A stretch of DNA of 22,066 nt from NCBI GenBank assembly GCA_910584785.1, contig CAJUDX010000030.1, positions 15,471-37,536 on the forward strand, read 5' to 3'. Source of the stretch: an uncultured Lachnospiraceae bacterium (GTDB lineage: Bacteria; Bacillota; Clostridia; Lachnospirales; Lachnospiraceae). The position numbers were made by a program, and so were the translations under genes. Positions 16,195-22,066 of the stretch are shown here, in pieces (positions within the stretch are counted from its first letter, which is position 1; each line of letters starts with the position of its first letter). The notes under the pieces were generated by a model that saw only the letters and a program-made list of their open reading frames with translations, had not been told where the DNA came from and searched no databases.

Positions 16195-17169
16195 ATGGCA
16201 AAGGCAGTTAAAACGATTGGCGTATTAACCAGCGGCGGTGATGCCCCAGGAATGAACGCAGCAATCCGCGCAGTTGTGCGTACGGCGATTCATGAAGGAC
16301 TTAAGGTAAAGGGTATTATGCGTGGCTATGCAGGGCTTCTTCAGGAAGAGATCGTAGATATGGGAAGTACCAGTGTGTCAGATATTATCCATCGGGGAGG
16401 TACGATTCTTTACACTGCCAGATGTATGGAGTTTATGACACCGGAAGGCCAGGAACAGGGAGCAGAAATCTGCCGGAAGCACGGGATTGACGGTATTGTG
16501 GTTATCGGCGGCGACGGTTCTTTCCGCGGTGCAGGAAAACTTGCAGCATTGGGGATTAATACGATTGGTGTTCCGGGAACGATTGACTTGGATGTGGCAT
16601 GTTCGGATTATACGATTGGATTTGATACTGCGGTAAATACAGCAATGGTTGCTATTGATAAGGTGCGTGATACTTCTACTTCTCATGAGCGCTGTTCGAT
16701 TATCGAGGTTATGGGACGGAAGGCCGGATATATTGCGTTATGGTGCGGTTTTGCCAATGGCGCAGAGGATATCCTTCTGCCGGAGCGGTATGACGGGGAT
16801 GAGCAGATGCTGATCAACCGGATTATTGATAACCGGAAGAGAGGGAAGAAACATAATATTATCATTAATGCTGAAGGAATTGGACATTCAGCCTCGATGG
16901 CGAGAAGAATTGAGGCAGCTACGGGAATTGAGACCAGGGCGACGATTCTGGGACACATGCAGAGAGGCGGTACGCCTACTTGTAAAGACCGGGTTTATGC
17001 GTCAATTATGGGATCGAAGGCAGCACTGCTTTTGGCAGCAGGAAAGAGTAATCGGGTAGTGGCTTACCGGCATGGAGAATATATGGATTTGGATATTCAG
17101 GAAGCGCTGAGTATGAAGAAGGATATTCCTGAGGATCAGTATGAGATTGAGAAGATGCTGGTGAGATAG
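16195..17169 (+). CDS. pfkA: 6-phosphofructokinase (ATP-dependent type)
   Basis: Glycolytic enzyme phosphorylating fructose 6-phosphate to the 1,6-bisphosphate. 324 residues, typical of bacterial PfkA. The N-terminus carries GVLTSGGDAPGMNAAIRA. GGDGS near 104-108 and the glycine in VPGTID indicate ATP rather than pyrophosphate as donor, because PPi enzymes have Asp and Lys at these two places. The catalytic loop reads TIDLD (129-133): both aspartates are kept, but the usual Asn between them is Leu. EVMGRKAGY and GHMQRGG are the sugar-phosphate-binding blocks. The ATG has a GCAGGAGGG site; the longer frame from 16126 adds 23 unconserved residues. Confidence 0.95.
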   Translation: MAKAVKTIGVLTSGGDAPGMNAAIRAVVRTAIHEGLKVKGIMRGYAGLLQEEIVDMGSTSVSDIIHRGGTILYTARCMEFMTPEGQEQGAEICRKHGIDGIVVIGGDGSFRGAGKLAALGINTIGVPGTIDLDVACSDYTIGFDTAVNTAMVAIDKVRDTSTSHERCSIIEVMGRKAGYIALWCGFANGAEDILLPERYDGDEQMLINRIIDNRKRGKKHNIIINAEGIGHSASMARRIEAATGIETRATILGHMQRGGTPTCKDRVYASIMGSKAALLLAAGKSNRVVAYRHGEYMDLDIQEALSMKKDIPEDQYEIEKMLVR

Positions 17170-17178
17170 TGCAGATTG

Positions 17179-17217
17179 CTTAAGCCTGTGTGTAATGACG
17201 GATTACGCAGGCTTAAG
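17179..17217 (+). promoter_or_regulatory. Long hairpin after pfkA, no T-tract
   Basis: CTTAAGCCTG (17179-17188) pairs with CAGGCTTAAG (17208-17217). An inner stem TGTAAT/ATTACG continues it after a 2-base bulge, giving about 16 bp with loop GACGG. It is followed by purines, so it probably protects the 3' end or is a processing site rather than a terminator. The real terminator is 60 bases on. Confidence 0.55.
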
Positions 17218-17278
17218 GTGAAGGTAAAGAAGGATAGATAGTGGATGGTGCCTGGAGTTTGTGCAGGTGCAGGTAAGG

Positions 17279-17307
17279 AAAGGCGTCGTGAGGGTGCGGC
17301 GCTTTTT
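17279..17307 (+). terminator. Intrinsic terminator of pfkA
   Basis: AAAGGCGTCG (17279-17288) pairs over 10 positions, two of them G-U, with CGGCGCTTTT (17297-17306) around an 8-base loop. A T-run ends the right arm. Confidence 0.75.
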
Positions 17308-17317
17308 CGCTTACTAT

Positions 17318-17438
17318 AAAAGTTCACCGCCGATTAGGCGGTCTAAGTTCAGGCATTTCAGTGCGCCCGGCAGATTTTTATTTATGGTGGTACGACCACC
17401 TGTGGGCGCATGAAGGTTGATAGGAAATTGCGTCCTAT
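17318..17438. repeat. Structured intergenic repeat, copy 3 (with extra hairpins)
   Basis: Closely related to 61-171. The ACCGCC/GGCGGT hairpin, the TCTAAGTTCAGG linker, the GTGCGCCC/GGGCGCAT outer stem (17361-17368 with 17404-17411) and the GAAGGTTNATAGGAAAT tail are all kept. Substitutions preserve pairing: T112-G147 becomes C17368-G17404, and G105-C154 becomes G17361-T17411. This copy has a private hairpin GGTGG/CCACC (17386-17400) inside the long stem, and the tail continues into a perfect ATAGGA/TCCTAT hairpin (17420-17438). CTATAAA occurs on both sides (17314-17320 and 17435-17441), possibly a duplication at insertion. Confidence 0.75.
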
Positions 17439-17512
17439 AAAGCAAAAACCTCCGGGGGATGCGCATTCCGCGCCTAAGGAAAATGTCTGCTGACACAGAC
17501 GCGCTCCGGCGC

Positions 17513-17536
17513 AAGAGTCCGATTCATCGGACTCTT
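17513..17536 (+). terminator. Terminator-like hairpin before the DUF6145-like gene
   Basis: AAGAGTCCGA and TCGGACTCTT form a perfect 10-bp stem with loop TTCA, followed by TATTCT, a weak T-tract. It directly follows two smaller hairpins (GTCTG/CAGAC and GCGC/GCGC). It could be a backup terminator or part of the repeat element. Confidence 0.5.
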
Positions 17537-17599
17537 TATTCTATGAGTTGGGCGATACTGGCATGGGATTTTGACAGATGGCAGAAAGAGGGAAGAGAG

Positions 17600-17974
17600 A
17601 TGGAGAAAGAGATGGTTGTGCTCTGCGGGGCGAACTCGTATGAGCAGAAGTATTATTTTAATAAGGATTTTGCAAAGCTGCCGGAGGGGATTCAGCAGGA
17701 ACTGCAGGTGATGTGTGTGTTATTTACGGAAGATGTGGGCGGTGTGCTTACCCTGGAGTTTTCGCCGGAAGGGGTGCTGGAATTTAAGGTGCAGGTGGAT
17801 GAGCAGGATTATTTGTTTGATGAGATTGGGAGTGAATTAAAGATCCGGCAGTACCAGAGGGAAAAGAAGGAGCTTTTGGAGGCCTTGGAGATGTTTTACC
17901 GGGTGTTTTTTATGGGAATAGAAGAGACAGAGGTGGAGAAAATGAAGATGAATCTGACGGAGATGGGGGAATGA
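17600..17974 (+). CDS. Small DUF6145-like protein of unknown function
   Basis: About 124 residues beginning MEKEMVVLCGANSYEQKYYF. I recognise it as resembling DUF6145, a small family I associate with Lachnospiraceae. No catalytic motif, signal peptide or membrane segment is visible. The middle is acidic with beta-strand character (VGGVLTLEFSPEGVLEFKVQ). The end is helical and charged (IRQYQREKKELLEALEMFYR). ATG 17600 follows the purine-rich GAGGGAAGAGAG. The stop overlaps the dusB start in ATGA, implying translational coupling, so it may be co-expressed with tRNA modification. Confidence 0.75.
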   Translation: MEKEMVVLCGANSYEQKYYFNKDFAKLPEGIQQELQVMCVLFTEDVGGVLTLEFSPEGVLEFKVQVDEQDYLFDEIGSELKIRQYQREKKELLEALEMFYRVFFMGIEETEVEKMKMNLTEMGE

Positions 17975-18936
17975 GGTTAAATATCGGCGGTGTCGTGGTG
18001 GAAAATGGGCTTGTTCTGGCACCAATGGCAGGGGTTACAGATTTGTCCTTTCGAAGGCTTTGCAAGGAGCAGGGGTGCGGGCTGGTTGTGACGGAGATGG
18101 TCAGTGCCAAGGCAATTCTTTATAAAAACAGGAATACACAGGAACTTTTGCGCATAAGGGATGAGGAGAGACCGGCGGCGGTGCAGCTTTTTGGATCGGA
18201 TGCAGAGATTATGGGGGAGATTGCAGGGGTGGTTTCGGAGGGGAAATGTGATTTGATTGATGTAAATATGGGTTGTCCGGTTCCCAAGATTGTGAATAAT
18301 GGGGAAGGGTCAGCTCTTCTTAGGGAGCCAAAAAAAGTGGAAGCGATTTTAACGGCGATGGTGAAGAAGAGTAAGAAGCCGGTGACGGTAAAAATTCGCA
18401 AGGGGTTTAATGACGCTTCGGTGAATGCGGTGGAGATTGCAAAGATTGCCGAGGGCTGCGGTGCGGCGGCGGTGGCTGTACACGGGAGGACACGGGAGCA
18501 GTTTTATTCGGGGAAGGCAGACTGGGAGATTATCCGGCAGGTGAAGGAGGCGGTGAAGATTCCGGTGATTGGGAACGGGGATGTGTATGGGGCCAAGGAA
18601 GCGAAGGCGATGCTTGATTTGACCGGGTGTGACGGGGTGATGATTGGGCGGGGGGCAAAGGGGAATCCGTGGATTTTTTCACAGATTTTGCATTATCTGG
18701 AAACGGGGGAAGTCTTGCCGGGGCCTTCGGTTTTGGAGATTAAGGCAATGATTTTACGGCATGGGCAGCTGCTTTCGGAGGATAAGGGGGAGTTTACGGC
18801 GATGCGGGAAATGCGTAAGCACATGGCCTGGTATACGGCGGGGCTTCCCCATTCGGCGGCATTGAGGAATGAGATTAATCTGGTGGAAACGCTGGAGGAA
18901 ATGGTGGGGCTTTTGGAACGTTATTTTGTCAGTTGA
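17971..18936 (+). CDS. dusB: tRNA-dihydrouridine synthase (DusB-like)
   Basis: FMN- and NADPH-dependent reduction of uridine in tRNA D-loops to dihydrouridine. 321 residues. The FMN-binding N-terminus has LAPMAGVTDLSFRRLC. AVQLFGSD and the NMGCPVPKIVNNGEGSALL signature follow, with the catalytic cysteine at C102. VKIRKGF, VHGRTREQFYSG, VIGNGDV and MIGRGAKGNPWIF are the usual barrel motifs. The helical C-terminal tRNA-binding domain covers about 245-321. The ATG overlaps the stop of the preceding small gene by four bases. Assignment to the DusB subfamily rests on overall resemblance. Confidence 0.93.
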   Translation: MRLNIGGVVVENGLVLAPMAGVTDLSFRRLCKEQGCGLVVTEMVSAKAILYKNRNTQELLRIRDEERPAAVQLFGSDAEIMGEIAGVVSEGKCDLIDVNMGCPVPKIVNNGEGSALLREPKKVEAILTAMVKKSKKPVTVKIRKGFNDASVNAVEIAKIAEGCGAAAVAVHGRTREQFYSGKADWEIIRQVKEAVKIPVIGNGDVYGAKEAKAMLDLTGCDGVMIGRGAKGNPWIFSQILHYLETGEVLPGPSVLEIKAMILRHGQLLSEDKGEFTAMREMRKHMAWYTAGLPHSAALRNEINLVETLEEMVGLLERYFVS

Positions 18937-18962
18937 CAATCGTGGGCATTATAGGCTATACT
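18933..18962 (+). promoter_or_regulatory. Strong promoter of greA-lysS
   Basis: Perfect -35 TTGACA (18933-18938, overlapping the dusB stop) and -10 TATACT (18957-18962) with an 18-base spacer. Transcription would begin near 18969, giving a leader of about 165 bases. Confidence 0.75.
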
Positions 18963-18968
18963 TTATCG

Positions 18969-19133
18969 GATAGATAACAGCAGAAGATTAGGGTGTGTTT
19001 GAAACTGGCGGGAATGAATGTTCAGATGCACTCTGGGATACTGGAGGGAAGGGTTGAAGGAATCCGGTATCGGAGGGGTCAGGATACGGTCTGATCCAAT
19101 ATCATATGATTGAAGGTAAGGAAGGTGCAGAAC
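18969..19133 (+). promoter_or_regulatory. Long greA leader with a possible hairpin
   Basis: The leader between the strong promoter and greA holds no reading frame I trust. GATACTGG (19037-19044) can pair with CCGGTATC (19064-19071) over 8 bp with one G-U. GGTCAG and CTGATCC (about 19077-19097) can form a second bulged hairpin. I recognise no known riboswitch class. Confidence 0.35.
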
Positions 19134-19619
19134 ATGGCAGAGAAGAAAAACATTTTGACGTATGCTGGATTGAAGCAGTATGAGGATGAACTTCATAATC
19201 TGAAGGTGTTTAAGCGGAAAGAGGTTGCGCAGAAGATTAAGGAAGCCAGGGAACAGGGCGATTTATCGGAGAACGCAGAGTATGATGCGGCGAAAGATGA
19301 ACAGAGAGATATTGAACTTCGGATCGAAGAACTGGAGAAGCTTTTGAAGAATGCGGAAGTGGTTGTCGAGGACGAGGTTGATTTGGATAAAATCAGCATT
19401 GGCTGCCGGGTTAAGGTTTATGATCTGGAGTTTGCGGAGGAGATGGAATTTAAGATTGTAGGCTCCACCGAGGCGAACAGCCTTCAGGGACGGATTTCCA
19501 ATGAATCTCCGGTAGGCCATGCGCTCTTAGGCCGGCGTGTGGGCGATGTTGTGGATGTGGAAACGCAGATGGGAATGATTCAGTATAAGGTGCTGGATAT
19601 TCAGCGGGTGAGAGATTAA
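19134..19619 (+). CDS. greA: Transcription elongation factor GreA
   Basis: Enters the RNA polymerase secondary channel and stimulates cleavage of backtracked transcripts. 161 residues, the usual length. The N-terminal coiled coil (about 1-75) carries the acidic tip in EQGDLSENAEYDAAKDEQ. The C-terminal FKBP-like domain has EFKIVGSTEAN and SPVGHALLGRRVGDVV. The ATG at 19134 gives the conserved start MAEKKNILTY; the longer TTG frame at 19110 adds eight residues. It is followed by a lysyl-tRNA synthetase gene, as often in Firmicutes. Confidence 0.96.
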   Translation: MAEKKNILTYAGLKQYEDELHNLKVFKRKEVAQKIKEAREQGDLSENAEYDAAKDEQRDIELRIEELEKLLKNAEVVVEDEVDLDKISIGCRVKVYDLEFAEEMEFKIVGSTEANSLQGRISNESPVGHALLGRRVGDVVDVETQMGMIQYKVLDIQRVRD

Positions 19620-19691
19620 TGATGTTTGCCTTGTTGGCGGAGGTGTGTCCGAACCCGGATGGTTTGGCTCAGGCATTGATAAATGTATGCT

Positions 19692-19723
19692 TTGACGGCG
19701 GTGCGTCGGTACACTGGTATAAA
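19692..19723 (+). promoter_or_regulatory. Possible internal promoter before lysS
   Basis: TTGACG (19692-19697) and TATAAA (19718-19723), with TGG before the -10 (extended -10). The spacer is 20 bases, so the -35 would contribute little. The 176-bp gap from greA otherwise shows no gene and no clear terminator. Confidence 0.3.
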
Positions 19724-19795
19724 ACGTCGGATGTAAGGTGATGGTTAACTCTGTGTGAACAGCAGTGGAGATAGAGGAAGGAGAAGTGCAGGAGG

Positions 19796-21817
19796 ATGCA
19801 TTGGTCAGATAAGATTGCGGATACCATTATCCGCAGAAATCCAGATAAAGAAGAGTATGTTTGCGCTGCGGGAATCAGCCCGTCGGGGTCGATTCATATT
19901 GGAAATTTCCGGGATATTGCTACAAGTTTATTTGTGGTAAAGGCATTGGAGAGGAAGGGGAAGAAAGCAAGGCTTTTATTTTCCTGGGATGAGTATGACC
20001 GTATCCGCAAGATTCCGGTGAATGTGGCGAAGGTGAATGATGATATGGAGAAGTACATCGGGGCTTCCTATATTGACGCGCCGAATCCGTTTGGTACAGA
20101 AGAAAAGACGTATGCGGAGTATTTTGAGAAGGAATTTGAGGAGTCGATTGACCGTTTTGGGATTAAGATGGATTACCGCTACCAGGGACAGATGAATAAG
20201 AGCGGGAAGTATAAAGAGTATGTGATTGAAGCCCTGCAAAAGAGAGGGGAGATCTTTGATATTTTAGACAGTTTCCGTACCCAGGACGCGCAGGAAGGGG
20301 AGCGGGAGGCATATTATCCGGTAAGCATTTATTGCCCCGAATGTCATAGGGATACGACGAAGATTACCTCACTTTCCGAGGACTGCACCAGGGCAGAGTA
20401 CGTCTGCAAATGCGGACATCATGGAACCCATGATTTTACAAAGGACTTTAATTGCAAGCTGTCCTGGAAGGTTGACTGGCCCATGCGCTGGAAGTATGAG
20501 CAGGTTGATTTTGAGCCGGGCGGTAAGGACCATGCAAGTCCGGGGGGAAGCTATGAAACGAGCAAGGTGATTGCCAAGAAGATCTTTAATTATGAGGCGC
20601 CGGTGTTCCAGGGCTATGAGTTTATCGGGATTAAGGGTTCGACCGGGAAGATGTCGGGGTCTTCGGGACTGAATCTGACTCCGGCAACCCTGTTAAATAT
20701 TTATCAGCCGGAAGTGATTTTATGGCTGTATGCAAAGTCCGACCCGACCAAGGCGTTCGATTTTTGTTTTGATGACGGGATTTTACGGCAGTATTTTGAG
20801 TTTGACAAGCAGTATAAGAGCTTTCTTGAGGGGACGGCAGATGATCATGTGCGGGATATTATGAACAGCTGCCTGATGTTTGATAAGAAGATTGAAATAG
20901 TGCCGATGTCGCATCTGGTGCAGCTGGGATCGATTGTTGATTTCAATGTGGAGATGCTGGAAACGGTATTTGCAAAGATTGGGACGCCATATAAGTATGA
21001 AGAGTTTAAGGAAAGGCTGGGTCTGGCAAGGTACTGGCTGGAGAATTGCTCGCCGGAGAATGTGAACAAGCTCTGCCCGGTAAGGAACTGGGCGGTGTAC
21101 AATGCACTGGATGAGCAGGAGAAGGCAGCAGTGGCAGCACTTTTTGCTTATCTTTCCGAGAATGAATACACGCTGGATGAATTAAATACCAAGCTTTATG
21201 ATATTCCCAAGGAGATTTACGGGCACGATGCAGAGAATATCAAGGCATTGCAGGGGAAATTTTTTAAGAACGTTTACCGGTTGCTTTTAAATAAGGAGAA
21301 AGGACCCAGACTGTATCTGTTCCTGTTTGCGATTGAGAAGGAACAGTTTTTGTCCCTGCTGGATTTTTCCGCACCGATAACTGAAGCAGAGGAAAAGGCA
21401 ATGCAGCCGGAGGAAGAAAAGCCAGACGAAAAAGCAGCAGCGGAAAATGCCGTGGTTTACGGCGATCCGGATGAGGTTCTGCCGGTGGAAGCTGAGATTG
21501 TGCTGGATGAGTTTAAGAAGATTGATCTTCGGGTGTGCAAGGTGTTAAAGTGCACGGAGATCAGGAAGTCGCACAGCTGCTATAAGCTTACCCTGTTTGA
21601 CGGGCTGAAGGAGAGAGTGATTGTTTCCAGTATTAAGAAATATTACCAGCCGGAAGAACTGGTAGGGAAGAAGATTATTGTGGTGGCAAACCTCCAGCCG
21701 GCAAGATTCAGCGGAGTTACCAGCGATGGTATGCTTCTGGCAGCAACGAACAATGCCTGCGGATGCCAGATTGTGTTTGTGGATGATATTGTGCCGGAGG
21801 GGACGAGGATCTGCTGA
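19796..21817 (+). CDS. lysS: Class I lysyl-tRNA synthetase with C-terminal tRNA-binding domain
   Basis: Charges tRNA-Lys. 673 residues. This is the class I (Rossmann) type, not the class II enzyme typical of Firmicutes: it has the HIGH-type motif SIHIGN (34-37) and a KMSKS-type motif KMSGSS (285-290), and I see no class II motifs. Cysteines C180, C183, C204 and C206 (CPEC, CKCG) form a probable zinc site in the connective insertion. Residues about 390-540 are the helical anticodon-binding region. Residues about 569-673 are an added OB-fold tRNA-binding domain like Trbp111 and the MetRS C-terminus (KIDLRVCKVLKC, VIVSSIKKYY, VVANLQPARFSGVTSDGMLL), joined by an acidic Ala/Glu-rich linker. The ATG at 19796 follows AGGAAGGAG. 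It occupies the greA-lysS position. Confidence 0.93.
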   Translation: MHWSDKIADTIIRRNPDKEEYVCAAGISPSGSIHIGNFRDIATSLFVVKALERKGKKARLLFSWDEYDRIRKIPVNVAKVNDDMEKYIGASYIDAPNPFGTEEKTYAEYFEKEFEESIDRFGIKMDYRYQGQMNKSGKYKEYVIEALQKRGEIFDILDSFRTQDAQEGEREAYYPVSIYCPECHRDTTKITSLSEDCTRAEYVCKCGHHGTHDFTKDFNCKLSWKVDWPMRWKYEQVDFEPGGKDHASPGGSYETSKVIAKKIFNYEAPVFQGYEFIGIKGSTGKMSGSSGLNLTPATLLNIYQPEVILWLYAKSDPTKAFDFCFDDGILRQYFEFDKQYKSFLEGTADDHVRDIMNSCLMFDKKIEIVPMSHLVQLGSIVDFNVEMLETVFAKIGTPYKYEEFKERLGLARYWLENCSPENVNKLCPVRNWAVYNALDEQEKAAVAALFAYLSENEYTLDELNTKLYDIPKEIYGHDAENIKALQGKFFKNVYRLLLNKEKGPRLYLFLFAIEKEQFLSLLDFSAPITEAEEKAMQPEEEKPDEKAAAENAVVYGDPDEVLPVEAEIVLDEFKKIDLRVCKVLKCTEIRKSHSCYKLTLFDGLKERVIVSSIKKYYQPEELVGKKIIVVANLQPARFSGVTSDGMLLAATNNACGCQIVFVDDIVPEGTRIC

Positions 21818-21928
21818 TTTTTTCCCTTATTATGAATAGGATATTCTGTTTGCTTATTCGAGTATCAAAATGGAGACAGGCATGGTATTTATTAAGGGGA
21901 AATAAGTAAAAAATAAATATTACTATTT

Positions 21929-21977
21929 AAGGTGGCGATTTACCCTAATGGAAAATCAGCCACCTTTTTATTTTTTA
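21929..21977 (+). terminator. Intrinsic terminator downstream of lysS
   Basis: AAGGTGGC-GATTT (21929-21941) pairs with AAATC-A-GCCACCTT (21953-21966), one bulged base, about 11-base loop, followed by a T-rich run to 21977. It lies about 110 bases after the lysS stop; nothing coding is seen between. Confidence 0.8.
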
Positions 21978-22066
21978 TCTGCATGATAAGATGGAAGTTA
22001 TGGTATAGAGCTATCATGGAAATATTAACCATATTCTGGATGAACTGATAAACGTTTCAATCCAGG
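21978..22066. other. Window end: no supported feature
   Basis: AT-rich DNA with short inverted repeats such as ATGGTA/TATCAT (about 21999-22016). No ribosome binding site, open frame of useful length or RNA gene could be supported. It may be the leader of the next gene. Confidence 0.3.

Larger units (their letters stand above)
17170..17599. other. 430-bp gene-free region of stacked hairpins between pfkA and the DUF6145-like gene
   Basis: I see no credible gene here. It contains, in order, a long hairpin without T-tract (17179-17217), the pfkA terminator (17279-17307), structured repeat copy 3 (17318-17438), and three adjacent hairpins (17485-17500, 17501-17512, 17513-17536). An open frame running from 17459 into the DUF6145-like gene exists because these hairpin arms happen to lack stops. 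It has no ribosome binding site and is not called as coding. Confidence 0.6.

Noticed and set aside
17179..17217. Long hairpin as the pfkA terminator
   Set aside because: It is followed by purines rather than T residues; the hairpin at 17279-17307 with a T-run is the better terminator.
17376..17411. T-box-like GGTGGTAC segment in repeat copy 3
   Set aside because: The segment forms its own small hairpin, and the matching part of copies 1 and 2 reads GGTGGTGTG. No stem I specifier or aminoacyl-tRNA gene follows.
17459..17599. N-terminal extension of the DUF6145-like protein through the hairpin region
   Set aside because: The added 47 residues are encoded by repeat and hairpin arms, lack a ribosome binding site, and the family-like start (MEKEMVVLCGANSYEQ) lies at 17600.

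Overview
The window looks like chromosomal housekeeping DNA from an anaerobic Firmicute, most likely a Lachnospiraceae-type clostridium (Clostridium cluster XIVa). The evidence is the Gram-positive gene set (hprK, whiA, rapZ, a Crh/HPr-like protein, a RsmF-like methyltransferase), strong purine-rich ribosome binding sites, frequent GTG/TTG starts, an AKR with two ferredoxin-type clusters, and small families (DUF6145-like, DUF1653, DUF4015) that I associate with this group. The species cannot be named from the sequence. No phage, insertion sequence, CRISPR array, rRNA or tRNA gene was seen.

Layout. 1-171: tandem copies of a structured intergenic repeat. 192-1814 (+): RsmF-like m5C RNA methyltransferase, convergent with and overlapping an RluA-family pseudouridine synthase (2715-1792, -). 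2716-2951: a divergent promoter region with an inverted repeat. 2952-6997 (+): a lipoprotein with a DUF4015 glycosidase-like domain, a DUF1653 protein, and uvrC. 7147-11359 (+): hprK, murB, rapZ, whiA and a Crh-like HPr, closed by a clear intrinsic terminator at 11403-11430. 11491-17169 (+): aldo/keto reductase, dnaE and pfkA, closed by a terminator at 17279-17307. 17170-17599: a 430-bp gene-free stretch with a third copy of the structured repeat and a series of hairpins. 17600-18936: a small DUF6145-like gene translationally coupled to dusB. 18933-21817: promoter, greA, and a class I lysyl-tRNA synthetase with a C-terminal tRNA-binding domain, ending at a terminator at 21929-21977.

Function. 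The 7-11 kb block combines carbon-catabolite signalling (HPr kinase/phosphorylase and its probable substrate, a Crh-like HPr with Ser46 but Glu instead of His at position 15) with cell-wall synthesis (MurB) and the RapZ/WhiA regulators. This resembles the yvcJ-yvcK-yvcL-crh locus of Bacillus subtilis, but no yvcK lies between rapZ and whiA. The rest covers DNA repair and replication (uvrC, dnaE), glycolysis (pfkA) and RNA modification or translation (RsmF-like, RluA-like, dusB, greA, lysS).

I found no convincing wholly new multi-gene system. The points most worth following are the Glu15 Crh-like protein beside hprK, the class I LysRS fusion in the greA-lysS position, the dispersed structured repeat, and the tandem hairpin repeat in front of hprK.
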